DNA of 62,417 nt from Solobacterium sp. (GTDB taxonomy: Bacteria; Bacillota_I; Bacilli_A; Erysipelotrichales; Erysipelotrichaceae). The stretch spans positions 1 through 62,417 of the forward strand of contig JAFUGM010000001.1 of the NCBI GenBank assembly GCA_017469355.1, read 5' to 3'. Made by a program: the position numbers and the translations under genes. This document shows positions 42,160 to 51,578 of this stretch, piece after piece (the stretch's first letter is position 1; each line of letters begins with the position of its first letter). Under the pieces are notes generated by a model. It saw nothing but the letters and a program-made list of their open reading frames with translations, was not told the origin of the DNA and made no database searches.

Positions 42160-42659
42160 AACGTTCTGTCCTGCGCATCTTACAGCTCATCAGTAAAGGG
42201 ATTCTCACCGGATGCATGTTACTGCTGATGCTGTATTCCCTGGTGATCTTACTTCCGGGTGTATTTGGATTGAAGACATATGCAGTAACCTCCGGTTCGA
42301 TGGAACCGTCCATTCCATGCGGATCATTAGTGCTGGTAGACCCGAGCGATACCACACCGGAAGAAGGAAAAGTAATGACGTTCCAAAGCGGAGGAGACAA
42401 CAAGCCGATGATTGTGACACATCGGATTAAAGAGATTACCGAACAGGGAGAAATCATCACAAAAGGAGATGCCAACCGCATCCCCGATCTGAACCGTATT
42501 ACACAGGAAGAGATTATCGGAACGGATATCTATTGTGTTCGATATCTTGGCTATCTCATGACTCAGCCAGAGCTGAGGGTGGGAATCCTGGCGGGAATCG
42601 GCAGTTCTGTTGCCATTCTCGCATGGATCAATCAAATCGAAAAACAAGGAGAAAAATAA
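42156..42659 (+). CDS. sipW: SipW-like signal peptidase I (ER type)
   Basis: A 167-residue membrane signal peptidase. It has an N-terminal membrane segment (about 14-35), the catalytic serine in SGSMEPSI (S48), histidine in place of the usual lysine (VTHRI, H89) and TKGDAN with an aspartate near 105. It has a C-terminal membrane segment. This Ser-His-Asp type includes Bacillus SipW, which processes TasA and TapA. ATG 42156 overlaps the previous stop, and its own stop overlaps the next start (TAATG). Confidence 0.9.
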   Translation: MKRSVLRILQLISKGILTGCMLLLMLYSLVILLPGVFGLKTYAVTSGSMEPSIPCGSLVLVDPSDTTPEEGKVMTFQSGGDNKPMIVTHRIKEITEQGEIITKGDANRIPDLNRITQEEIIGTDIYCVRYLGYLMTQPELRVGILAGIGSSVAILAWINQIEKQGEK

Positions 42660-43504
42660 TGAAACAGATTAAAAAACAAGCAATTCTTACCGCTGTTGTC
42701 ACAGCTGCGGTATCCATGGGTACCGTATTCACGCTTTCCAATCGAGTGGAGAAGACCTCCGCATATTTCACAGACAGTGAACATCACGTCAACAGCTACA
42801 CCTTCGGAGATATCACCATTGATGGAACAGAAACAGACTGGAACCCGGAAGACGCTAAATTCATGGTTCCCCGCGAAATCACGTCCAAAAATCCGCGTAT
42901 TGAAAATACCGGAACCAACCTTGCGGTGGGATTCATTGTCGTAGACAGTCCGATTTTGAAAAACGTAACGCTGTCCGACGATAATGGAAAACTCAAGCCT
43001 GCCGCAGATGTGGAAGAATTTCGATTCCTGAATGCGGAGAAGAATGAAGGCTTCAATACCAATACCTGGACATTGATTGATAGTCAATACATCAATGCCT
43101 CGGGTGAAACACTCGCATCTGCGATGACCCCATCCGCTTCTACTCCTGCCGGCACCGCATTCCGCCGCTATGTATTTGGCTGTAAGAATGCGATTGAAGG
43201 CGGCAGTGCAGAAGCTCCGGTAAAAACAGAACCGTTATTCAACTACATTCAGGCCCAGAACTTCGTAGAGGGAACGTTCCGCACAGGGGAAGGAAATGGC
43301 ATTGATGTAAAATTCCTGGCCGTTCAGGCAGAGAATCTGACACTTCCGGATGGGACAATCACCACTGCAGAAAACACAAAGAACATGAATGCTTCAAGAC
43401 TGCTTGCCATCTATCGTATCGCTGCGGCACGGGCAGACTTCTCTGATCTTCCGGAAGCTGACACATCAAACCATCTGAACCTGAACGCAGAGAAACTGAG
43501 CTGA
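42659..43504 (+). CDS. TasA/camelysin-like SipW substrate
   Basis: A 281-residue exported protein. The signal peptide (about 1-35) leads into KTSAYFTDSE, the AYFTD motif at the mature N-terminus of camelysin/TasA proteins cleaved by SipW. The body is beta-rich with Asn/Thr. TasA proteins form extracellular fibres. It sits directly after sipW with coupled translation. Confidence 0.8.
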   Translation: MKQIKKQAILTAVVTAAVSMGTVFTLSNRVEKTSAYFTDSEHHVNSYTFGDITIDGTETDWNPEDAKFMVPREITSKNPRIENTGTNLAVGFIVVDSPILKNVTLSDDNGKLKPAADVEEFRFLNAEKNEGFNTNTWTLIDSQYINASGETLASAMTPSASTPAGTAFRRYVFGCKNAIEGGSAEAPVKTEPLFNYIQAQNFVEGTFRTGEGNGIDVKFLAVQAENLTLPDGTITTAENTKNMNASRLLAIYRIAAARADFSDLPEADTSNHLNLNAEKLS

Positions 43505-43514
43505 GGGAAGTGGA

Positions 43515-44117
43515 ATGAAGCGGAAGCGACTGAAACCGATCCCTGCCGCAATCTGTGCCGCATTGGCTTCAGGACTGCTCAGTGCAGCTGGTGTACACAT
43601 GACAGCTGCACTGCTGTCCTCTTCCGAGAGGGTACTTAACCGCGCAGGGTTTGCGGAGAATACCATCACCGTGGAAGAACCGGATTTCAAACCGGATACC
43701 ACGCTGACTGAAGAGAAAGAAACCTTCGAGAAGACGGTGCGGATCAAGAATACCGGAACGACACCAGTCTATGTACGTACACAGATCGCCTTCAGTGATC
43801 CTCGGGCAGAGGCAGCCTCGTCATTAAAAAACAGTACGGGTACCTTCCCTGCAGGAGAACTGAAAAACCATCTCCCGCAGGGATGGGAAGCAGAGGGAGA
43901 GTACCTGTATTACACTCTCCCGATTCATCCTGGGGAATCGAGCAGCGATCTGATTGAAGCGGTAACAACTTCATATGAAGAATCCCATCGGGTGCCATAT
44001 GACATTTATGTCCGCTCGGAAAGCGTACAGGCGGTGCTTCCCGAACAACCACAGCGTACCTGGAAGGATGCCTGGGGTGTCATGAGGGGGCAGGCTGGAA
44101 CAGGAGGAACAGAATGA
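43515..44117 (+). CDS. Small exported protein, second probable SipW substrate
   Basis: A 200-residue protein with an N-terminal signal (about 1-33: ICAALASGLLSAAGVHMTAALLSSSE). Its hydrophobic stretch followed by ALLSSSERVLNRA resembles the entry of TasA-type substrates. The mature part has NTGTTPVYVRTQIAFSDPR, the beta-sandwich motif seen in camelysin-like proteins. It could be an accessory like TapA. It overlaps the subtilase start by 4 nt. Confidence 0.65.
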   Translation: MKRKRLKPIPAAICAALASGLLSAAGVHMTAALLSSSERVLNRAGFAENTITVEEPDFKPDTTLTEEKETFEKTVRIKNTGTTPVYVRTQIAFSDPRAEAASSLKNSTGTFPAGELKNHLPQGWEAEGEYLYYTLPIHPGESSSDLIEAVTTSYEESHRVPYDIYVRSESVQAVLPEQPQRTWKDAWGVMRGQAGTGGTE

Positions 44118-47100
44118 AGAAATACTTAACCGCATTGTTGACGGGGATTCTGATTGTGGGAAGTGGTCACCCGGTGATCGCAGAAGAACCGATTCCGGAA
44201 GAAGAAATTGAAGTGGAGATGGAAGAAGACTCATCAGAATCTTCTCAAGATATGACAATAGAAGAACCACAGGAAGAACAGGAAGAAGAGGCGTCGGAAG
44301 AAACAGAATACATGGAAATGATCCCTTCGGAAGAAGTGATCACAGAAGAACTCATGGAACAGGAAGAACTTCCAATCTCCTGGTCCCATCGCTTAATCGT
44401 GATCAGTGGATCCGGTGTGCGTCCTCAGGAACATGTGCTGTCATTTTATGAAGATCTTTACCTGCTTGGATTTGAGAATGAATCGGAGCTGGAAGAAGCA
44501 CAGTCTTACTACAGCGGCCTTGGTGCACATGCGGAGAAGGATGAGGTGATTTCAGCGGCTGAATCAGAAGGTGATATCAAGGATGTGGAAACGGAAATCT
44601 CTTCCGAAAACAATCCAATTGACCGCCTTCAGGAAACCCTGAATGAAGCAGGGAGTCCAGCTGGGGAAGATACCTATCTTGTGGCGTTAATTGATACTGG
44701 AACAGACTGGTCCTGCCCGAACGTCATCTCAGCCACATCCATGTTGGGAGAAGATGCGGGAGATGATAACGGTCACGGCTCACGTATGTTGGGATATCTT
44801 GTGGAAGAAAACCCGAATGTGAAGGTGCTCTCCATTAAGGCATTGGATGAAAACGGACGAGGTACGGTTTCTTCCGTATATGCGGCGATGGAATATGCGA
44901 TTGAACAGGGTGCGAATCTGATCAGCCTGTCTGCTTCGGCTTATCGGACAGAGGAAACAAGTCTGATCAAAGAGGAAATCGGACGGGCATCCATGTTGGG
45001 AATTCAGGTCGTTGGTGCGGCAGGAAATCAGGGAATGGACGCGAAGTATTTCATTCCCGGCGGAAGTGAACCAGCGTGGATCATCACCTCCTGTAATGAA
45101 CAGGGCGTACGTAATGAGAATGCGAACTATGGGGCGACGGTAGACTGGATGGTCGTATCGGGATCTACATCGGAAGCAGCAGCCCGATTCAGCGGAATTC
45201 TCTCCGCTTCCTTCGGGATAATCAATGATCGGGTTACCGGTCATTCCAGCGTCTTCTCTATGACGAAGGATGAGGAAGATGGCAGTCTGGAACTTCCTGA
45301 GGATCTATCAGAAGATTTTGAAACACAATGTAATACCTTCTTCTATGGCGATGCATATTTCTGGGGAATTCCCAATGGGGCCACTGATACTGGTGGAGCG
45401 ACATTGATTCCCGGATACCAGCAGGAAACACTTTCCGCCAAAACCGATACTGCCAATGGGTATGGCGTTCAATTCCAGAGTGTTGCGGATACGACATTTA
45501 CACCGGGTCATGGGTATGCGGTGTTTGCGAGTACCCATAAAGAGAATGCGGTAACCAGCTGGACCGGAAGTGTACATGTGAATGACTGGCGTGGCACATA
45601 TGAAGCCTGGGGAAGAAGATTCAATTCTTCCAAAGCATACACGGTCTCCCGCAAGACAATTCCCGGCTATACCTATCGAGGAATGGTCGTATCACAGAAT
45701 AAGACCGCGGTTCCTGCTTCCCGTGCGGTCAGTTCTTTAAACCGATCCACCAGCACGACGGTAAAGCTTGGAGAGGAAGCTGCTATTTACTGGGATGATA
45801 TTCCCGGTGTGAATTCCACCTATTGGCAGGGATGGGCAAAAACGAGTTCCGGAACGGAATACAGTTCCTTCCGTGTGGATTTCTACTATGAAGAAGACAT
45901 TCCGGTATTCCAGCTGAAGATCAATTATCTGGAAGAGGGATCCGGCAAGGTGCTTCATGAAAGTTATGGGCCAGTCGATGTGGCGCAGGGCAGTACCTAT
46001 TCGGTTGAATCACCTGTGGTATCCGGCTATGAGATTTCGAATGAGGCGAATCGTGTCGTCAGCGGCACGATGCCGGGACAGAATGTGGAACTCACCGTGC
46101 TTTATCGAAAGGTATATCACATTGACACAAAAGTGATTAATGGAAAAATCACATTGGACAATACACAGGAATCTTCGGGAACGGTCGGGGATGATACGTA
46201 CATGGCAGAAGGATCCGTCACGGATATCTCCTATGGAACCTCACGGACAATTCGCTATGAACCTAGAGATGGATATCTCCTTGATTACATCAAAGTAGAC
46301 GGAGCAGAGATTAATCCCTACGGATTGGAGTCGTTCTATCAATTTGAAACAGTGAAAGCCAATCATACGATTGAGGTTCGCTATGCGGCGCCCCCGATTA
46401 CAGAGGATGCCAAACAGGTATTGAACAGCAGCGGGACAAAAATTGACGGGCAGATCACTGCCTCAGGTGAGCTATTAACCTATCAGATCAAAGTAAAAAA
46501 TACGTTCTCTTCAAAGCGAGACTTCCATATTGAAGATAACATTCCTGGCGGTACGGAATATGTAAGTGGGAGTGCTACACATTCTGGAAGTGAATCGAAT
46601 GGCACATTGAAATGGACCATTTCACTTTCAGCCAATGCGGAGGCGATCGTTGCCTTTCAGGTAAAGGTGAAGGAAGAAGCGGAAGGAACCATTGTTAAGA
46701 ATCATGCGGATGTCTCCGTGAATGAATGGACCTTTACGACAAACATGACGCAGAATCCTGTACTGAAGAAGCCAATCAAGGATGTCTTCAATCAGGAAAA
46801 TGAATCGATTGATGGAATGTTTGTGTCGAAGGATGAGGTGCTGCGTTACGCCATTACGGTAGAAAACCCGGCAGATACAGCCAGGGAGTTCACTATTTTG
46901 GATCCCATTGATCCAAAGCAGATTGTCAAAGAGACATCCATCAGTGATGACGGTCAACTGGATGAATCGACTATCCTTTGGATAGTATCCATTCCTGCAG
47001 GTGCTTCAAAAACGGTGACGTTTGAAACCACTCCAACAGGCACCGGGCTTACCATTCCAAATCAGGCCATCGTAAACATCGATTCCTGTGAAGCGGAAAC

Positions 47101-47887
47101 CAACCGTACCGTAGTCATGACGCCTGAACCGCCGGTGAAAAAAGTAAAAACCCTTCTGGGAGAAGAGATTGATGGCCTGTCGCTTGGCCGGGGAGAGCCA
47201 TTCCTCTATGAAGTGACTGTCCATAACAATGCGTCCTCACCTGCTTCATGTACATTGACCGATACGGTTCCGGATGGAATCCGTGTATTGCGTGTCGGCT
47301 CAAAGGAAACGGGAGATCGAGGGACGGCAGTGATTGATGGCAGAGAGGTTCGGTTTGAAGTGACACTTGAAGAAAACGAAACCATGACTGTTCAGATCTG
47401 CTGTGAGGTTACCGAAGCCGGAGGCGTGTATGAAAATCAGGCGTACCTGCAGGTTGGATCGGTAGTGCTGCCAAGTAATACGGTTTCCAACTGGTCCGGA
47501 CAGATTGTGATTGAGGCAGAGACGGAAGAAGTATATGAGCCATATGGGATTCCTTCCTTTCTGTATGAAATTCATGATCATGAACGTACATCCCCATGGA
47601 TGCGGATGATTCAGATTGCGTCAGATACGAAAACGGGGACAGCGGTATTTGATATTCCAACCGGTCACGCTGGTGATACGTGGGGAATTCGTGATCTTCC
47701 TGGCGATCGGTATGTATTTGTGAAGACAACACCGAAAACTTCCAATGTAAGTACGGATGAAAGAAATGGTTCTGTAATTATCGATTCAGAACATCGTCTG
47801 GGTGTAATTCATTATCTCTATCGTATTGATCGATGGGATGATACCTTTCATACCGATTCCAGAATTAATTCCATTCACGTAGAATAG
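44114..47887 (+). CDS. Giant exported subtilisin-like protease with MucBP and DUF11-like repeats
   Basis: A 1257-residue exported protein. Signal peptide about 1-23, then a strikingly acidic Glu-rich linker (24-88) and a prodomain-like region (about 90-180). An S8 domain (about 185-375) follows, with catalytic candidates D194 (LIDTGTD), H221 (NGHGSR), N305 (AAGNQG) and S353 (GSTSEAAARF, replacing GTSMAAP). A ligand-like domain, a MucBP-type repeat (about 600-680), and three DUF11-like repeats (about 780-1110) follow, then a short unique tail. There is no LPXTG or membrane anchor. It is last in the SipW operon. Confidence 0.8.
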   Translation: MKKYLTALLTGILIVGSGHPVIAEEPIPEEEIEVEMEEDSSESSQDMTIEEPQEEQEEEASEETEYMEMIPSEEVITEELMEQEELPISWSHRLIVISGSGVRPQEHVLSFYEDLYLLGFENESELEEAQSYYSGLGAHAEKDEVISAAESEGDIKDVETEISSENNPIDRLQETLNEAGSPAGEDTYLVALIDTGTDWSCPNVISATSMLGEDAGDDNGHGSRMLGYLVEENPNVKVLSIKALDENGRGTVSSVYAAMEYAIEQGANLISLSASAYRTEETSLIKEEIGRASMLGIQVVGAAGNQGMDAKYFIPGGSEPAWIITSCNEQGVRNENANYGATVDWMVVSGSTSEAAARFSGILSASFGIINDRVTGHSSVFSMTKDEEDGSLELPEDLSEDFETQCNTFFYGDAYFWGIPNGATDTGGATLIPGYQQETLSAKTDTANGYGVQFQSVADTTFTPGHGYAVFASTHKENAVTSWTGSVHVNDWRGTYEAWGRRFNSSKAYTVSRKTIPGYTYRGMVVSQNKTAVPASRAVSSLNRSTSTTVKLGEEAAIYWDDIPGVNSTYWQGWAKTSSGTEYSSFRVDFYYEEDIPVFQLKINYLEEGSGKVLHESYGPVDVAQGSTYSVESPVVSGYEISNEANRVVSGTMPGQNVELTVLYRKVYHIDTKVINGKITLDNTQESSGTVGDDTYMAEGSVTDISYGTSRTIRYEPRDGYLLDYIKVDGAEINPYGLESFYQFETVKANHTIEVRYAAPPITEDAKQVLNSSGTKIDGQITASGELLTYQIKVKNTFSSKRDFHIEDNIPGGTEYVSGSATHSGSESNGTLKWTISLSANAEAIVAFQVKVKEEAEGTIVKNHADVSVNEWTFTTNMTQNPVLKKPIKDVFNQENESIDGMFVSKDEVLRYAITVENPADTAREFTILDPIDPKQIVKETSISDDGQLDESTILWIVSIPAGASKTVTFETTPTGTGLTIPNQAIVNIDSCEAETNRTVVMTPEPPVKKVKTLLGEEIDGLSLGRGEPFLYEVTVHNNASSPASCTLTDTVPDGIRVLRVGSKETGDRGTAVIDGREVRFEVTLEENETMTVQICCEVTEAGGVYENQAYLQVGSVVLPSNTVSNWSGQIVIEAETEEVYEPYGIPSFLYEIHDHERTSPWMRMIQIASDTKTGTAVFDIPTGHAGDTWGIRDLPGDRYVFVKTTPKTSNVSTDERNGSVIIDSEHRLGVIHYLYRIDRWDDTFHTDSRINSIHVE

Positions 47888-47892
47888 TGACG

Positions 47893-47917
47893 AAAGGCAG
47901 GAGAGATTCCTGCCTTT
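47893..47917. terminator. Terminator at the end of the SipW operon
   Basis: A perfect 10-bp stem, AAAGGCAGGA (47893-47902) with TCCTGCCTTT (47908-47917), with a 5-nt loop. The T-tract is short. It separates the operon from a convergent SDR gene. Confidence 0.65.
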
Positions 47918-47921
47918 AGAT

Positions 47922-48623
47922 TCACTTTGGCTTGCGGGAGATTCTATGAAGTTGAGGCTGAAGTGTCAATTCACTGATCAGTGTTCCCTCTGGTTGATGA
48001 ATGACCTGGCTGACCGCCTCAGCCACCTGTTCAGCCGTAAGATAGGCGCCAGGAGTACAATCGGGTCCGAACTCTGCGTTTCGGTAAAGATCCGTATCGG
48101 TGAGATCAGGAAGGATGGTACATACCCGGACACGATGTTTGCGGTTTTCTTCAAACAGGGTGCGCCCAAAATGGTATAGACCTGCCTTGAGGGCACCATA
48201 GGCTGCCCCATGGGTACTTGTCTCAAGTGCTGTAACACTGGAGATGTTTATTACCATTCCTTTTGAAGCCCGTAAGGATCGGATCAGACATCCGCATAAC
48301 ACCATCGGCGCCTCAAGATTTACCCGGGTCATCTGCTGAATGGAATTTACGGAGATGGTCTCGTGCGGTCCATACCATGCGCAGCCGGCACAATTGATTA
48401 ATAAATCAAGGGAAGAAAGCGAAAGGGAGTTCAGAAAGGAAGGGATTTGTTCCGTAAGAGATAAGTCAAAGACACATGCATGAAATAACGGGTTGTTGGG
48501 AAGTTCACAGGAAGAAAAGTCACGTCCTACACCATAGACTTCCCACTGTTCCTGTAACAGAGAAGAAGCGATCGCTTCTCCGATGCCGGAGGAAGCTCCG
48601 GTAATAAGTGCAGTTTTTGTCAT
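47922..48623 (-). CDS. Short-chain dehydrogenase/reductase
   Basis: A 233-residue classical SDR. TGASSGIG binds NAD(P), NCAG stabilises the fold, and the active-site serine (ISSVTA) and YGALK tyrosine/lysine are present. The substrate is unknown. The start overlaps the radical SAM gene stop by 4 nt (ATGA). It is the last gene of a six-gene minus-strand run from 52303. Confidence 0.9.
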   Translation of the reverse strand: MTKTALITGASSGIGEAIASSLLQEQWEVYGVGRDFSSCELPNNPLFHACVFDLSLTEQIPSFLNSLSLSSLDLLINCAGCAWYGPHETISVNSIQQMTRVNLEAPMVLCGCLIRSLRASKGMVINISSVTALETSTHGAAYGALKAGLYHFGRTLFEENRKHRVRVCTILPDLTDTDLYRNAEFGPDCTPGAYLTAEQVAEAVSQVIHQPEGTLISELTLQPQLHRISRKPK

Positions 48624-49633
48624 AGATCCTCCTCCAGACGTACGATCTGTTCGCGCGGCACATATGGTTCAAGCAGTTGTATCAGAAACTGTTCTGCTTC
48701 TTTCTGCTTTGGTTTGGAATAGCCGCAATAGCCATTTGATGTTTCATAAGGGTATTGAATGATGACGGAATCAGGACAGCGTTTCCTCATTCTGCGCTGA
48801 TAGGATTCCGATTGGCGATACGTGCCGATTGTGATATCCCGGATGAGAGAAAAATCCACTTCCTGAATCAACTGATCCACAAGTGTCTGATAGGAGTCCT
48901 TCCATCCTGGGAAACGGATGATTGGGTCAAGACAGATGCGTACCGGGAAGCCACATCGGGAGGCTTCCTTCAATGCGCTGATGCGTGCGGAGAGACTTCC
49001 GGTTCCGTGTTCACTGGATCGGATCAAAGATTCCGGGGAAAGTGTAAATGCGAAAATCATTCGATCGCTTGGGCATAGGGAAGCGTAGAGTTCTGCAGAA
49101 CCGCTTTTGGTTCTTACTTCTGCGGTCAGACCAGGATGAGAAGTGATGAAGGAATTCCAGGTATGAATGTGTCCGGTAAGAGTTTCCAGTGGGACAAGAT
49201 CTGTTTCAAAGGAAAGCGAAAGATACAGCGGGCCTTCCTCCAACATACGTTCTGTGTGGGATAAAAACTCTTCGGTATTGATGAAGATGACCGGAAAAGC
49301 AGAAGAATACATTCCCTTCAGCCAACAGTACTCACAATCAAACAGACAGTTGATCATGGTAGAGGTATAAAAGAAGCGGTCATTTCCAAAGTTATGACAT
49401 ACCGGTGCCCCAGGATACAGAAACGTTCCATGTTTCTTCGCAAGGATCAGATTCTTGTGTGAAGTCTGAAACGCAAGGCTCTGATTCGGACGATTGAATA
49501 CATCGGTATATCGTTCAATTGGAATGATGACTGGATGATTCAGTCGGCTCAGAATTCGACTGGTTTCAGGATGATCATAGATCTCACGTTCCACATAGAC
49601 ATGAGAAAACAGACTACGGGAGGAGTTCTTCAT
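48620..49633 (-). CDS. SPL-family radical SAM protein (spore photoproduct lyase-like)
   Basis: A 337-residue radical SAM enzyme. CLFDCEYCWL supplies the three cysteines of the 4Fe-4S cluster in the SPL form, and SFETDLVPLE and RTKS belong to the barrel. Spore photoproduct lyase itself repairs UV lesions in spores, but no sporulation genes are here, so the reaction is uncertain. ATG 49633 follows GGAGG by 7 nt. It overlaps the nucleosidase gene by 20 nt. Confidence 0.85.
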   Translation of the reverse strand: MKNSSRSLFSHVYVEREIYDHPETSRILSRLNHPVIIPIERYTDVFNRPNQSLAFQTSHKNLILAKKHGTFLYPGAPVCHNFGNDRFFYTSTMINCLFDCEYCWLKGMYSSAFPVIFINTEEFLSHTERMLEEGPLYLSLSFETDLVPLETLTGHIHTWNSFITSHPGLTAEVRTKSGSAELYASLCPSDRMIFAFTLSPESLIRSSEHGTGSLSARISALKEASRCGFPVRICLDPIIRFPGWKDSYQTLVDQLIQEVDFSLIRDITIGTYRQSESYQRRMRKRCPDSVIIQYPYETSNGYCGYSKPKQKEAEQFLIQLLEPYVPREQIVRLEEDL

Positions 49634-50435
49634 AGAGTACCTCCAAGATCTGTTTTCCCTTTGCCCGATCAGAGGCGGGGAGATTTCCTTCTTCATAGAG
49701 ACGCTGAATCAACGGGGTTATTTCAATTTCCGCAAGCGAACAATAATGCAGGAGCTGGCGAAGCTGACGCCGCATCGTTACCGATGCGCAAAGGTCCACT
49801 TCCAGCTGCTCGAACGAAGAATTCGGTTGTGTTACTGGCAGTTCTGATTCTTCCAGTTCATGAAGGACAGTTTCACAAAGGTTGCTGGAATACTTTGATA
49901 ATACGGTTTCCTCTGGCTTCTCCCCAAGATCAGAGACAATTTTCAGGAACTTCATACGATGTAGCGGTAATCTCGAATGGGCTGCCTCAAAGATCCCGGA
50001 AGCTTCCATATCACACAGCACACTGGCTTCCTTCAAAACGGTGTTCAGAAACAACGTACGATCCATGGAAGAAGTAAATGGGAATGCCAGGGTAATCAAA
50101 GATGCCTCTGTAATCGAAGAGAGAGAGACATCGGGATAGTAATCCCGGTTTGAGGCGTAATCATGAATACGGTGAATACGAAAGATCTGTCCTAGGTGGG
50201 CAGATTGAAGACTGCCTGCCCACCCAGCATTGATCAATAGGTCGGTTTCCTTCGCCTGATATCGCTCTAATACCGAAGCGGTAACTGCCGCCGCCGTAAG
50301 AGGCCCGGTTCCGGTCAGGGAAAGAACCGTATCTTCATTCTGAAAACAGCGGATCGCTCCATCCACCTGTTTCAGATTCAGTGCTTGAATCAAAGGCGCT
50401 GCTTCTTTCTGCAGAGCCATAAAAATAAATCGCAT
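49614..50435 (-). CDS. Phosphorylase/nucleosidase superfamily protein
   Basis: A 273-residue protein of the PNP/MTAN fold. The N-terminal IFMALQKEAAPLI and LSLTGTGPLTAAAVTA with INAGWAGSL are typical. DMEASGIFEAA supplies the ribose-binding Met-Glu. A C-terminal extension of about 80 residues (RRQLRQLLHYCSLAEIEI) is not part of the usual fold. Its base and sugar specificity cannot be told. Coupling with the SPL-type enzyme suggests that they act on related nucleosides or nucleotides. Confidence 0.75.
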   Translation of the reverse strand: MRFIFMALQKEAAPLIQALNLKQVDGAIRCFQNEDTVLSLTGTGPLTAAAVTASVLERYQAKETDLLINAGWAGSLQSAHLGQIFRIHRIHDYASNRDYYPDVSLSSITEASLITLAFPFTSSMDRTLFLNTVLKEASVLCDMEASGIFEAAHSRLPLHRMKFLKIVSDLGEKPEETVLSKYSSNLCETVLHELEESELPVTQPNSSFEQLEVDLCASVTMRRQLRQLLHYCSLAEIEITPLIQRLYEEGNLPASDRAKGKQILEVLYEELLP

Positions 50436-50444
50436 GGATTCTCC

Positions 50445-51101
50445 TCAACGGAATTCAATTACAATCAGAATTCCTTCATCCACTTCCTGCAGGGCGGAAC
50501 GATACAGCGCACGGAGCGCATCTTCTCCGCTGTGATCGGCACGGGTGAGGTAACGCTGGGAAGAAGCTTCTGTTTCCAGTTCGTTCTGAAGCTCCTGTTG
50601 AATCAGATTCTGCTGTTCTGCATTCAGTTTCAGATCACCGAACGACAACAGATGATGATCCACATCTGAGAATTCGGTCTGCTCGGGATAAACGGTAACC
50701 GTCTTCAGCTCGCTGTGCGGGACGGTAATCGTAATTGTGTCATTGTCAGAGTCAAATATGACATCATCTTTCTGAAGATCATTAAGACGAATGGTATAGA
50801 AGGCGGTTCCGTAGGAAGTCATCGTCATGGATTTCTTAAACAGATCCAGATTCAGAAAGGAAGTGCTGATTTCCTGCGTCAATGAAAGATCCTGTTCATA
50901 AACAAGCAGTTCCGCTGTCGTGCGGCTTTCCTGCACGATCAGTTCCTGAACATTCACTTCCGTTTGATGCATAATTGTTTCCTTCTCTTCAAGAGAAACA
51001 GTATGTACCTCCTGGGAAGAAGGGAAGAACGTCGTATAAAGCCCATAGCCGATCATTGCGATGACCAGAAATTTAAATAAAGTCCAGAGCACCTTGCGCA
51101 T
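50445..51101 (-). CDS. DUF4230 membrane-anchored protein
   Basis: A 218-residue protein with one N-terminal membrane anchor (about 8-26) and an extracytoplasmic domain with FKKSMTMTSYGTAFYTIRLNDLQKDDV, matching the DUF4230 family. Function is unknown. It lies 3 nt downstream of the flavin-type gene and 9 nt upstream of the nucleosidase gene, so it is in the same run. Confidence 0.75.
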   Translation of the reverse strand: MRKVLWTLFKFLVIAMIGYGLYTTFFPSSQEVHTVSLEEKETIMHQTEVNVQELIVQESRTTAELLVYEQDLSLTQEISTSFLNLDLFKKSMTMTSYGTAFYTIRLNDLQKDDVIFDSDNDTITITVPHSELKTVTVYPEQTEFSDVDHHLLSFGDLKLNAEQQNLIQQELQNELETEASSQRYLTRADHSGEDALRALYRSALQEVDEGILIVIEFR

Positions 51102-51104
51102 AGA

Positions 51105-51578
51105 TTACCTCGGTTTCTTCCGCTGCTTGGCAGTCATGGCTGTCACAGTAAGACAATAGACTTCCGTTCGGGGAATGACAGCGGTATTGATTGGCATGGG
51201 ATCCATGTGATAGTGAGCCATCAGGCAGGTGAGCCCATGAAGCTTCTCTTCGCCTTCCACAAAGGTGATGACACCCTGACCGATCACAGAGCTGTAAACG
51301 GTAGAACAGTTCATCTTCTCTTCTTCATAGAAGAGTTCCTGATCGGTATCCGCCTCAAAGGAGACATTCGGATTCTGACGAATCAGATCAAGTTTTCTTC
51401 CTTCCGTGGCACTGTGAAACCAGAGTTTCAGAACCGTTCCGTCATCTTCCATTCCAAAACTCATTGGAATGATATAAGGGACTGGGGTGTCATTGATCGC
51501 AAGGCGTACGGTATCACACCGAGACAGGATATCAATCATTTCATTACGGTCGGTGACTTCTCTGTCTTTTCTTCTCAT
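51105..51578 (-). CDS. Pyridoxamine 5'-phosphate oxidase-like (NimA-type) flavoprotein
   Basis: A 157-residue FMN-binding split-barrel protein. MRRKDREVTDRNEMIDILSRCDTVRLAINDTPVPYIIPMSF is the NimA-like N-terminus and FVEGEEK and CLMAHY occur later. It is probably a reductase for nitro compounds or an unknown electrophile. The start overlaps the HAD stop by 4 nt. Confidence 0.87.
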   Translation of the reverse strand: MRRKDREVTDRNEMIDILSRCDTVRLAINDTPVPYIIPMSFGMEDDGTVLKLWFHSATEGRKLDLIRQNPNVSFEADTDQELFYEEEKMNCSTVYSSVIGQGVITFVEGEEKLHGLTCLMAHYHMDPMPINTAVIPRTEVYCLTVTAMTAKQRKKPR

